A stretch of DNA of 64,000 bases from Robinsoniella peoriensis (GTDB lineage: Bacteria; Bacillota; Clostridia; Lachnospirales; Lachnospiraceae), in the NCBI RefSeq assembly GCF_042680125.1, contig NZ_JBHTNY010000004.1. The stretch is one strand, 5' to 3'. Positions 34,589 to 41,591 of this stretch are shown here, one piece after another. The notes under the pieces were generated by a model. That model was not told where the DNA came from and did not search any database. It worked only from the letters and a program-made list of their open reading frames with translations. The number at the start of each line of letters is the position of its first letter. Position 1 is the first letter of the stretch. A program made the translations under genes and the position numbers.

Positions 34589-35035
34589 TTACTGCATCAA
34601 ACTTCCCAATATCTGATTCACAAGTTTGCCATCAGCCACACCTTTAACCTTCGGCATCAGTTCTTTCATAATCCGGCCTTTGTCCTTACCGGTTGGAGCA
34701 TCGATGCCAAGGCTTTTCAGCACCTCTGAAATAACAGACTTAATCTCGTCTTCGTCCATCATATGCGGCGCAAATTCTTCATATACAGCGATCCGTTTCT
34801 TGCATTCTTCTACAATATCAGTACGGTCGGCAGGCGTTAGTTCCAAGGTTTCTTTTGTCTGCTTAATCTCTTTTAATACCACTTCATTTTCTTCCTGCTC
34901 TGTCAGATCTTCTCTTTTGTCGATGGCCTTATTTTTTAAAGCGGACAACAGCATGGAAAGTGAATCTTTTCGTTCTTTTTCTCCGGCTTTCATAGCGGCA
35001 ACCATAGCGCTTCTTACTTCATCTATTTTACTCAT
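34589..35035 (-). CDS. GatB/YqeY domain protein
   Basis: A 148-residue YqeY-type protein, all helical, with the standard parts: a start SKIDEVRSAMVAAMKAGEK, LLSALKNKAIDKRE, and the C-terminal domain GRIMKELMPKVKGVADG. The C-terminal half is homologous to the tail of GatB and may bind tRNA; the cellular role is not settled. ATG 35035 lies behind a perfect AGGAGGT on the minus strand; a longer frame from 35140 would start upstream of the promoter's -10 and is rejected. Confidence 0.92.
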   Translation of the reverse strand: MSKIDEVRSAMVAAMKAGEKERKDSLSMLLSALKNKAIDKREDLTEQEENEVVLKEIKQTKETLELTPADRTDIVEECKKRIAVYEEFAPHMMDEDEIKSVISEVLKSLGIDAPTGKDKGRIMKELMPKVKGVADGKLVNQILGSLMQ

Positions 35036-35084
35036 TGTGACCTCCTGTAAATAATTTAATAAATATATTTTTGATATACCTTTT

Positions 35085-35113
35085 ATTATAGGAAGCGTGA
35101 AAATAAAAGTCAA
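35085..35113 (-). promoter_or_regulatory. Promoter of the YqeY-like gene
   Basis: On the minus strand: TTGACT, 17 bases, TATAAT, 50 bases before the start at 35035. All elements are near consensus. Confidence 0.8.
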
Positions 35114-35192
35114 GGAGAAATCTTTTGAAGGCATTCCCAAAACTGGTAAATATAGGTTTTGATAATTTTTTTCATTTTTTCAAAAAAAACTA

Positions 35193-35253
35193 TTGATTTA
35201 TTCTGAAAGTTAGTATATACTAACCATTGAAAAGAAGATTAGCGAAAGCTAAC
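35193..35253 (+). promoter_or_regulatory. feoA promoter with two GTTAG-N6-CTAAC-type operators
   Basis: TTGATT (35193-35198), 17 bases, TATACT (35216-35221). The perfect palindrome GTTAGTATATACTAAC (35209-35224) covers the -10. A second site, ATTAGCGAAAGCTAAC (35238-35253), lies downstream of the start of transcription. The layout is that of a repressor blocking polymerase. The promoter shares the string TTCTGAAAGTTAG with that of the third feoA. Confidence 0.78.
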
Positions 35254-35309
35254 TGAAAGAAAAATAGCAAGGAATATTATAATTCTTACGGATGAGGTGG
35301 TGAGTAGTG

Positions 35310-35519
35310 ATGCCTTTAACAATGGCGAGTACCGGAGAAATGAACGTTATTAAAAAAGTTGGCGGAAAAGAAGACACCAGAAGATTTCTGGAGAATCTTG
35401 GTTTTGTAACAGGAGCGGCTGTTACGGTTGTATCTGCGATTCAGGGAAATGTGATTGTGAATATCAAAGATTCCAGGGTTGCAATTAATCAGGATATGGC
35501 AAAAAAAATCATGATTTAA
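35310..35519 (+). CDS. feoA: FeoA domain protein (first copy)
   Basis: A 69-residue SH3-like FeoA protein, which associates with FeoB to support ferrous iron uptake. Typical features are MPLTMASTGE at the start, FLENLGFVTGAAVTVVS in the middle, and GNVIVNIKDSRVAINQDMAKKI. I chose ATG 35310; a GTG at 35307 directly precedes it. The gene is under two operators and starts a feoA-feoA-feoB operon. Confidence 0.9.
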   Translation: MPLTMASTGEMNVIKKVGGKEDTRRFLENLGFVTGAAVTVVSAIQGNVIVNIKDSRVAINQDMAKKIMI

Positions 35520-35534
35520 GAGGAGGAGAATGTA

Positions 35535-35756
35535 ATGGCAACATTAAGAGATGTAGCTTGTGGAAACACAGTTACGGTAAGGAAGTTAAATGGCGAAGGT
35601 GCATTGAAGCGCCGCATTATGGATATGGGTATTACGAAAGGCTGTAAGGTTTTTGTTCGAAAAGTAGCCCCTCTCGGAGATCCTGTGGAAGTGACTGTGC
35701 GTGGATATGAGCTGTCCCTTAGAAAACAGGATGCTGAAATTATTGAGGTTGAATAA
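35535..35756 (+). CDS. feoA: FeoA domain protein (second copy)
   Basis: A 73-residue FeoA protein that differs clearly from the first copy: LRDVACGNTVTVRKLNGEG, RRIMDMGITKGCKVFV, RKVAPLGDPVEVTVRGYELS. This version is the canonical type with the MGI-KG turn and the LGDP motif. It follows the first copy by 15 bases behind GAGGAGG. Two different FeoA proteins before one FeoB is common in Clostridia. Confidence 0.93.
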   Translation: MATLRDVACGNTVTVRKLNGEGALKRRIMDMGITKGCKVFVRKVAPLGDPVEVTVRGYELSLRKQDAEIIEVE

Positions 35757-35784
35757 GGTGGTATAGAGAGTTGTTATAAATATG

Positions 35785-35833
35785 GAGTTCCATGAACTCT
35801 ATTATTTTTGAAACAGAGTTAGGTGAAACTAAC
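35785..35833 (+). promoter_or_regulatory. Hairpin and operator between feoA and feoB
   Basis: GAGTTC-CAT-GAACTC (35785-35799) forms a short hairpin. GTTAGGTGAAACTAAC (35818-35833) is another copy of the iron-type operator. It sits just before the ribosome site of feoB, so feoB may have its own regulated transcription. Confidence 0.65.
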
Positions 35834-35855
35834 TATAAAGGAGGAAAAAGAGAAG

Positions 35856-38012
35856 ATGGCAATTCGTATTGCACTTGCAGGTAATCCAAACTGCGGTAAA
35901 ACAACTATGTTTAACAGCCTGACCGGCTCCAATCAATATGTTGGCAACTGGCCCGGAGTTACTGTTGAGAAAAAGGAAGGTAAATTAAAAGGGCATAAAG
36001 ATGTGATTATCACAGATTTACCCGGAATTTATTCCTTATCTCCATATACCCTGGAAGAAGTAGTAAGCAGGGACTATATGCTGGATGAAAAACCGGATGT
36101 AGTGATCAATCTGGTGGACGCTACGAACCTGGAAAGAAATCTTTATTTAACTACACAAATCCTGGAGCTTGGTATTCCGGTGATTATAGCACTTAATATG
36201 ATTGATCTTGCTAATAAAAATGGTGATAAAATCAATGTCGGAAAGCTCTCAGAAGCATTGGGATGTGAAGTCCTGGAGACCTCAGCACTAAAAGGCATTG
36301 GATTAGATGAGGTGTCAAACAGAGCGGTTGCTCTGGCGGCTAAACAAAAAACAATGACTTCCCAGCATAAATTTTCCGATAAGGTAGAGGGTTATCTTAC
36401 AGATATAGAAGATCAGCTTCCTTCAGATCTACCTTCAGAACAGGTTCGCTGGTACAGTATTAAAATGTTTGAAAAAGATCCAAAAGTCATAGAAAAACTT
36501 TCGCTTTCTGCAGACAGCAGTAAAGTTATCAAAAATGTTGTGGAAGTGGCTGAAAACGAGATGGATGATGATACAGAAAGTATTATTACCAATGAAAGAT
36601 ATGAGTACATAGAAAAAGTGATTCATAATTGTCTGAAGAAAAAACAAAAAGGGATGACAACTTCAGATAAAATTGATAGAATAGTTACAAACCGCTGGCT
36701 GGCACTGCCAATTTTCGCAGCAATTATGTTTTTGGTTTATTATGTTTCCGTAACTACAATTGGTGCAGTGGTAACAGATTTTACAAATGATACTTTATTT
36801 GGTGCTTGGATTCAGCCGGCTGTACAGGCAGGTCTTGAAAATATAGGCGCTGCAGAATGGCTGATATCTCTGGTAGTAGACGGTATTATCGGCGGCCTTG
36901 CAGCCCCCATTGGATTTGCACCGCAGATGGCAATTTTATTCCTGTTCCTTTCTGTATTAGAAGATTGCGGTTACATGGCGCGTGTTGCATTTATCATGGA
37001 CCGGGTATTCCGCAGATTCGGACTTTCCGGTAAGAGCTTTATTCCGCTTTTGATCGGTTCCGGATGCGGCGTTCCTGGAATAATGGCAACAAAGACGATT
37101 GAAAATGAAGAAAACCGTAAAATGACTATTATGACTACCACATTTATTCCCTGTGGAGCAAAACTGCCGGTTATTGCCTTAATTGCAGGTGCCATTATGG
37201 GCGGTGCATGGTGGATGGCTCCGCTGATGTACTTCATTGGAATCTTTGCTGTTGTAATTTCCTGTATTATGTTAAAGAAAACAAAATTATTCGCCGGAGA
37301 AGTATCTCCGTTTGTTATTGAATTACCCCAGTATCATATTCCGGATGTGAAAACAGTGCTGCTTCATGTTTGGGAACGTGTATGGAGCTTCCTGAAGAAG
37401 GCCGGAACGATTCTGTTCCTCTGCTGTATGGTAATGTGGTTCCTTGGAACTTTCGGTTTTGCCAATGGACAATTTGGAATGGCAGCATCCGAGAATGACA
37501 GCTTACTGGCTATTATCGGCGGATTTATTGCACCGATCTTTGCACCTCTCGGATTTGGCAACTGGAAGGCAGTGGCATCTTCCCTTTCCGGTTTCGTTGC
37601 CAAAGAAGGTATTGTCAGCACCATGGGCGTTATTGCCGGAATGTCAGATGCGGCAGAAACAGATGCCACATTATGGCAGACTGTTATGACATTCTTCCCA
37701 AGTGCCATTGCTGCATTCTCCTTCCTGGTATTTAACCTGTTGGATTCTCCGTGCCTTGCAGCTATCAGCACAATGGCAAAAGAATTCAGAAGTAAAAAAT
37801 GGACCGCATTTGCTATCATATATCAGAACATATTTGCTTATGCAGTGACTTTAATGATCTTTCAGTTTGGCACGGCCTTCACAGGCGGTGGATTTACAGT
37901 AGGAACTGCAGTTGCAGCAATTATATTGATTATTTTCCTGTTTATGCTGTTCCGTCCGGCTTACAATCCGAACAAACACAAACAGGCATCCGGCAAGATG
38001 GCGAGAGCGTAA
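35856..38012 (+). CDS. feoB: Ferrous iron transport protein B
   Basis: A 718-residue ferrous-iron transporter. The N-terminal GTPase domain has G1 GNPNCGKTTMF, G3 DLPGIYSLSPY and G4 NMID; a helical inhibitor domain follows to about residue 270. The membrane domain has the two Gate motifs with conserved cysteines (LIGSGCGVPGIMATKT; IPCGAKLPVIA). ATG 35856 is chosen: AAAGGAGG is upstream, although the spacing (11 bases) is a bit long. A longer frame from GTG 35823 would start inside the operator. A hairpin (GTACAACAT/ATGTTGTAC, 38055-38085) separates it from the next gene. Confidence 0.97.
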   Translation: MAIRIALAGNPNCGKTTMFNSLTGSNQYVGNWPGVTVEKKEGKLKGHKDVIITDLPGIYSLSPYTLEEVVSRDYMLDEKPDVVINLVDATNLERNLYLTTQILELGIPVIIALNMIDLANKNGDKINVGKLSEALGCEVLETSALKGIGLDEVSNRAVALAAKQKTMTSQHKFSDKVEGYLTDIEDQLPSDLPSEQVRWYSIKMFEKDPKVIEKLSLSADSSKVIKNVVEVAENEMDDDTESIITNERYEYIEKVIHNCLKKKQKGMTTSDKIDRIVTNRWLALPIFAAIMFLVYYVSVTTIGAVVTDFTNDTLFGAWIQPAVQAGLENIGAAEWLISLVVDGIIGGLAAPIGFAPQMAILFLFLSVLEDCGYMARVAFIMDRVFRRFGLSGKSFIPLLIGSGCGVPGIMATKTIENEENRKMTIMTTTFIPCGAKLPVIALIAGAIMGGAWWMAPLMYFIGIFAVVISCIMLKKTKLFAGEVSPFVIELPQYHIPDVKTVLLHVWERVWSFLKKAGTILFLCCMVMWFLGTFGFANGQFGMAASENDSLLAIIGGFIAPIFAPLGFGNWKAVASSLSGFVAKEGIVSTMGVIAGMSDAAETDATLWQTVMTFFPSAIAAFSFLVFNLLDSPCLAAISTMAKEFRSKKWTAFAIIYQNIFAYAVTLMIFQFGTAFTGGGFTVGTAVAAIILIIFLFMLFRPAYNPNKHKQASGKMARA

Positions 38013-38117
38013 CAGCATGGTATAAATTCGAACTTGCACGTAACTGTTTATCCGGTACAACATGGTAAACGCTGCAATGTTGTACGAACTTTATGAATGA
38101 AGAAAGAAGGAGGTTTT

Positions 38118-38300
38118 ATGTTAAGTTGGATCACTGCGAATGCAGCAACCGTTAGTATATCAATTGCGATTCTGCTTGTCGTAATCCTGGATGTGCGCTA
38201 TATCATCAAGCAAAAAGAAAAAGGTGGTATGTGTGCCGGCTGTTCCGGATGCGGCGGGAGTTGCAAGAGTTGTAAACCTCAGCATAAAAAGATAGGTTAA
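38118..38300 (+). CDS. FeoB-associated Cys-rich membrane protein
   Basis: A 60-residue protein with one transmembrane helix (about residues 10-30) and a short cytoplasmic tail rich in Cys and Gly (MCAGCSGCGGSCKSC). This type of protein often follows feoB in Firmicutes and Bacteroidetes and is thought to play the part of FeoC or to receive iron at the pore. ATG 38118 follows AAGGAGG by four bases; an in-frame ATG at 38097 is not supported. Confidence 0.88.
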   Translation: MLSWITANAATVSISIAILLVVILDVRYIIKQKEKGGMCAGCSGCGGSCKSCKPQHKKIG

Positions 38301-38323
38301 ACACTGGATTGCGGGGCGGAGGT

Positions 38324-38572
38324 ATGGGATTAAAGCAGGAAGCTGCTCTGGTTCCATGCACCTGCACCCGCATTTCCTGTACATATCTGAAAATGGAAGA
38401 GAGGAGAAAATTTCATGAATCCGGCAAATCTTATTATAATCCTGATTATTGCGGCAGGTGTATTTTTAGCTATCCGTCCCACCATCAAACATATGAAAGG
38501 GGAGGGGAGCTGCTGCGGCGGAGGTTCTTTGGATGGTTCCAAAAGAAAGAAGAAGAAACTTACAGAGCCTAA
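38324..38572 (+). CDS. Possible small Cys-rich ORF between two feo-associated genes
   Basis: An ATG at 38324 with GCGGAGG upstream opens a frame of up to 82 residues. Its first 40 residues (VPCTCTRISCTYLK, then EERRKFHESGK) resemble small C-x-C-T-R-x-x-C proteins, but a middle CxxC pair that I would expect is absent. From 38415 on it overlaps the next gene in another frame, so at most the first third can be under independent selection. It may be a degenerate small gene or a chance frame. Confidence 0.3.
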   Translation: MGLKQEAALVPCTCTRISCTYLKMEERRKFHESGKSYYNPDYCGRCIFSYPSHHQTYERGGELLRRRFFGWFQKKEEETYRA

Positions 38573-38786
38573 ATGCGGAGAAAAGGTTATATACGTGGAT
38601 GGAATGCACTGCCAAAATTGTAAAGAGAGAGTGGAGGATGCAATCAACCAGATTGATGGTGCGGCAGCGGTGGTACATCTGAAAGAGAAAAGAGCAATTG
38701 TTTCGATGAGTCGGGAGATTGCGGATGAACCGCTTATAAAAGCAATTGAAAGTGCAGGTTATCGGGTAAAGAAAATAAATCCGTAA
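38415..38786 (+). CDS. Membrane-anchored heavy-metal-associated (HMA) domain protein
   Basis: A 123-residue protein with three parts: an N-terminal transmembrane helix (residues 4-20), a short basic Cys-containing linker (GEGSCCGGGS, then KRKKKK), and a C-terminal HMA domain (residues 55-123) whose metal-binding motif is GMHCQNC. The N-terminal half looks like the FeoB-associated Cys-rich protein two genes upstream, so this could be a paralogue fused to a metallochaperone domain. GAGAGGAG precedes the start. An HMA domain usually binds Cu(I) or Zn(II), so its role next to FeoB is open. Confidence 0.85.
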   Translation: MNPANLIIILIIAAGVFLAIRPTIKHMKGEGSCCGGGSLDGSKRKKKKLTEPKCGEKVIYVDGMHCQNCKERVEDAINQIDGAAAVVHLKEKRAIVSMSREIADEPLIKAIESAGYRVKKINP

Positions 38787-38828
38787 AAACGCACATAGAA
38801 GAGTTGAAAATTTTAGTAAAAATAGCAA

Positions 38829-38874
38829 TTGAAAATTCCTGAAAAGCCGATACAATTGAATTAGTAAAACTAAT
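38829..38874 (+). promoter_or_regulatory. Promoter and operator-like repeat before the DUF4432 gene
   Basis: TTGAAA (38829-38834), 16 bases, TACAAT (38851-38856). ATTAGTAAAACTAAT (38860-38874) is an inverted repeat like the feo operators but with a 5-base spacer; another CTAAT half lies at 38884-38888. Confidence 0.6.
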
Positions 38875-38934
38875 TTACAAAAACTAATTTAGCAAAAATC
38901 AAGGAGTCTTAGGAGATAAGGCGCAGGAGGGAAT

Positions 38935-39930
38935 ATGCAGAAAACGGAATTAAAAAAAATGGGCAGTATACAGCAAATGGCATATGTACGGAATATAGAA
39001 TTCAAAGAGGGGCGTGCCTGTGGCATGAAGGCATTTCAGGTGAAGTCCGGTAATATTCAGTTTACGGCTGCCCAGGATAAATGCCTGGATATTGTGGAAC
39101 TGTCTTACAAAGGAAGAACACTGAACTTTTTAAGTAAGCCGGGTTTACAGAACCGTCAGCATTATGATTCCAGTGGTTTTGAAGCGCAGCGCAGTATAAT
39201 GGGCGGCCTTTTCTTTACCTGTGGAACTGATAATGTAGGAACACCGGAGCCAGAGGCGAATCCGCCGCTGCCAATGCATGGAAGCCTTCGTTCAACACCT
39301 GCAGAGCATGTCTGCGCAGATGCTTACTGGGCGGATACGGAGTATCATATCAGGATATCAGGAGAAATGCGTCAGGCACAGCTTTTTGGTGAAAATGTCG
39401 TATTGAGAAGAACAATTGAAACTGTTTTGGGTTCCAATGTGATTCATATACATGATGAATTTGAGAATCAGTCATATGAAGAGGTACCGTTTATGCTGCT
39501 TTACCATTGTAATGCAGGTTATCCGTTGCTGGATAAGGGAACTGTGATTGATATACCGACTGATCAAACGGTTCTAAGAGGAGAAGACAGCCAGACCAGT
39601 CTGAACTGGAGAGAAATGGAAGAACCGGAAGATGGAAAACCGGAAGAAGTATTTTTTCACCAGGTTCAGGCAGATGAAAAAGGTGATACATATGCAGCTG
39701 TCATCAACAAAGATCTGGGGCTGGGGCTAAAAGTTCATTTTAACAAAAACCAGCTCCCCAACCTGACCCAGTGGAAATCAGCCGCTTCCGGGGACTATGC
39801 TCTGGGACTGGAACCTTGTAACTGCCGAGTTAACGGCCAGTCCTGGGAAAAAAAGAACAATACGCTGATGACGTTGAAAAGCGGAGAGAAAAAAGCTGTT
39901 GATCTAAAATTTGAAATTATAGAGCTGTAA
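38935..39930 (+). CDS. DUF4432 / aldose-1-epimerase-like protein
   Basis: A 331-residue soluble protein of the DUF4432 group of the galactose mutarotase-like superfamily: FTAAQDKCLDIVELSYKG, GLFFTCGTDNVG, PMHGSLRSTPA, HIHDEFENQSYEEVPFMLLY and ALGLEPCNCRVNG. Members probably act on the anomeric form of a sugar, but substrates are unknown. It begins 17 bases after an AAGGAG-like stretch, with GCAGGAGGG directly upstream. It sits inside the iron cluster behind an operator-like repeat, which is unexpected for a sugar enzyme. Confidence 0.82.
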   Translation: MQKTELKKMGSIQQMAYVRNIEFKEGRACGMKAFQVKSGNIQFTAAQDKCLDIVELSYKGRTLNFLSKPGLQNRQHYDSSGFEAQRSIMGGLFFTCGTDNVGTPEPEANPPLPMHGSLRSTPAEHVCADAYWADTEYHIRISGEMRQAQLFGENVVLRRTIETVLGSNVIHIHDEFENQSYEEVPFMLLYHCNAGYPLLDKGTVIDIPTDQTVLRGEDSQTSLNWREMEEPEDGKPEEVFFHQVQADEKGDTYAAVINKDLGLGLKVHFNKNQLPNLTQWKSAASGDYALGLEPCNCRVNGQSWEKKNNTLMTLKSGEKKAVDLKFEIIEL

Positions 39931-39959
39931 TTAAATTTTTTGAACCAAACAATTTTCAG

Positions 39960-39997
39960 ACAAAAGAGAGGTGCAGTCATGTGTCTCTTTTTTTGTT
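39960..39997 (+). terminator. Terminator after the DUF4432 gene
   Basis: CAAAAGAGA (39961-39969) pairs with TCTCTTTTTTTG (39984-39995), ending in a T-run. Confidence 0.8.
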
Positions 39998-40058
39998 TGA
40001 CCGGCAGGGTTTTCTGTATTAAGATATCACCAAAAATTTTGTTGATCAATTTCATGGA

Positions 40059-40133
40059 GTTAGCTAAAACTAACAAAATAATATTTATTATCAGTAAAGA
40101 CTTGACTTTTTCTGAAAGTTAGCATAAGATAAC
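40059..40133 (+). promoter_or_regulatory. Promoter with two operators before the third feoA
   Basis: GTTAGCTAAAACTAAC (40059-40074) lies upstream. The promoter is TTGACT (40102-40107), 17 bases, TAAGAT (40125-40130), and GTTAGCATAAGATAAC (40118-40133) covers the -10. This promoter and the first feoA promoter share TTCTGAAAGTTAG in the same position. Confidence 0.75.
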
Positions 40134-40186
40134 TATATAAAAATGATTGACCATTACATGCTTTAGAGTTGGAAAGGAGCGGTATT

Positions 40187-40399
40187 ATGCCATTAGCGTT
40201 AGCAGCGTCCGGTGATAGAAGAATTGTAAAATCTTATTATGGTTCTGAAGAAATGAAGCGCCATCTGGAATCGCTTGGATTTGTCAAGGGACAGGAAGTC
40301 GAGGTTCTGGGGGAGAACGCCAGCGGAATGACCTTAATTATAAGGGGAACCCGTATAGCATTAAACCGCAGCCTTGCTCAGAAGATTATGGTGGAATAG
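40187..40399 (+). CDS. feoA: FeoA domain protein (third copy, monocistronic)
   Basis: A 70-residue FeoA protein resembling the first copy (MPLALAASGDRRIVKSYYG; HLESLGFVKGQEVEVLGE; RGTRIALNRSLAQKIMVE). ATG 40187 follows AAAGGAG; an in-frame ATG at 40169 has no ribosome site. It has its own regulated promoter and terminator and no feoB behind it, so it may act on the upstream FeoB or have a separate regulatory role. Confidence 0.9.
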   Translation: MPLALAASGDRRIVKSYYGSEEMKRHLESLGFVKGQEVEVLGENASGMTLIIRGTRIALNRSLAQKIMVE

Positions 40400-40444
40400 T
40401 CTGTGACCATGCGGCTTCCATACAGAATCTATGTAAACAATGGT

Positions 40445-40482
40445 AAATTAGCAGAATAGATGTCATATTCTGCTAATTTTTA
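40445..40482 (+). terminator. Terminator after the third feoA
   Basis: AAATTAGCAGAAT (40445-40457) pairs perfectly with ATTCTGCTAATTT (40467-40479), followed by TT. Confidence 0.88.
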
Positions 40483-40490
40483 CAGCAGTG

Positions 40491-40506
40491 GTTAGTTGCA
40501 ACTAAC
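40491..40506. promoter_or_regulatory. GTTAG-N6-CTAAC operator before the Fur-like gene
   Basis: GTTAGTTGCAACTAAC is a perfect 16-bp palindrome, 65 bases before the Fur-like start codon. It suggests that the regulator gene belongs to the same regulon. Confidence 0.72.
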
Positions 40507-40570
40507 TGAAAAACAGCTGGCATAGATAACATTTACCTTTTAAAGTAAAAGAAAGACAGGAGTGATCTAG

Positions 40571-41008
40571 TTGAAACCAAAAGAATATGACAGTCAGCCG
40601 ATTCAAAAGCTGATCAACAAAAAAGAACTAATCATAAATGAATTACGCAGCAAAGGGCTTCGAATCACGAAGCAGAGAAAATTAATCATTGATATTATAC
40701 TGGATGAAGAATGTACCTGCTGTAAGGAAATATATTATCAGGCGCATGGCAAGGATTCTTCTATTGGGATCGCCACGGTATACCGGATGGTGAAAACTTT
40801 AGAGGAAATAGGAGCAATAGACAGAAGGAATATGTACCGACTATCCTATGATCAGGAGGCAGGTATTAATAATGGATGTACGATTTTATTAAAAAGTAAT
40901 GCTACCATCCGTTTGTCCAGGGAACAATGGGCAGAGGTGCTGGAAACAGGATTAAAGAAAAAAGGATTTTTAGCAGAAGATAAAATAGAGGCGGTTTTAG
41001 TGCAATAA
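40571..41008 (+). CDS. Atypical Fur-family regulator
   Basis: A 145-residue protein. The N-terminal winged helix is clearly Fur-like (ELRSKGLRITKQRKLIIDII; GIATVYRMVKTLEEIGAI). The C-terminal half departs from the family: the usual His-rich HHHxxC segment and the structural CxxC pairs are missing, replaced by NGCTILLKSNATIRLSREQW. A CTCC cluster lies in the N-terminal domain instead. It may have lost metal sensing or use another signal. The start is TTG 40571 behind AGGAG. A feo-type operator lies upstream. Confidence 0.8.
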   Translation: MKPKEYDSQPIQKLINKKELIINELRSKGLRITKQRKLIIDIILDEECTCCKEIYYQAHGKDSSIGIATVYRMVKTLEEIGAIDRRNMYRLSYDQEAGINNGCTILLKSNATIRLSREQWAEVLETGLKKKGFLAEDKIEAVLVQ

Positions 41009-41090
41009 AGACAGAATATAAGAAAATTGCTGGACGAAAGCCTCCAAATCGTATATATTATAAGGTAATAACTATTGGAGGTGAAACTTG

Positions 41091-41453
41091 ATGTACGAGT
41101 CCGGAGAGAATTATTTAGAGACGATATTAATGCTGAAAGAAAAGAACGGTACGGTTCGTTCAATCGACATTGCAAGAGAATTAGAATTTAGTAAGCCCAG
41201 TGTCAGCAGGGCAGTAGGAATTTTAAAGGAAAACGGATACATAACAGTAGAAAGCGGCGGAGAGTTAGAACTGACATCGGAAGGTTCTAAACTTGCGAAA
41301 TCAATATATGAGCGACATAAACTTCTGACGGAGTTTCTGATGAAGGCTGCAGATGTATCAGAGGAAATTGCGGAAAAGGATGCATGTAAAATGGAGCATA
41401 TCATAAGTCAGGAAGTGTTTCAGGGAATAAAAGAGTATCTGAGTAAGAGTTGA
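41091..41453 (+). CDS. DtxR/MntR-family metal-dependent repressor (short form)
   Basis: A 120-residue regulator with the DtxR-type winged helix (SGENYLETILMLKEKNGTVR; LEFSKPSVSRAVGILKENGY) and the start of the dimerisation domain (DACKMEHIISQEVFQGIKEYL), where the metal ligands Cys/Glu/His of the family fall. It lacks the C-terminal SH3/FeoA-like domain of the long members. ATG 41091 follows GGAGG. It is the best candidate in the window for the protein that binds GTTAG-N6-CTAAC, since DtxR/IdeR sites also use TTAG/CTAA half sites. No such site lies before its own gene. Confidence 0.87.
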   Translation: MYESGENYLETILMLKEKNGTVRSIDIARELEFSKPSVSRAVGILKENGYITVESGGELELTSEGSKLAKSIYERHKLLTEFLMKAADVSEEIAEKDACKMEHIISQEVFQGIKEYLSKS

Positions 41454-41473
41454 CCATGAAAGCAGGTTTCAAC

Positions 41474-41549
41474 TTGTCACGAGGATAAAAATATGTTAAT
41501 ATAATAGAGTGGCAAGGAGGTCAGAGCGAAATAATGTCTGATCTTTTTT
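41474..41549 (+). promoter_or_regulatory. Promoter and leader hairpin before the [FeFe] hydrogenase
   Basis: A TATAAT at 41500-41505 has TTGTCA 20 bases upstream (41474-41479), a long spacing. Downstream, GGTCAGA (41519-41525) and TCTGATC (41537-41543) form a hairpin followed by six T's, so an attenuator or leader terminator is possible about 40 bases before the gene. Confidence 0.45.
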
Positions 41550-41591
41550 GCGTTTTTTACTATAAATAATAAAATGAATGGAGGATACGCA

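Noticed and set aside
35785..35799. Hairpin between feoA and feoB as a true terminator
   Set aside because: The stem is short and AT-rich and the T-run is interrupted; feoB is more likely read through.
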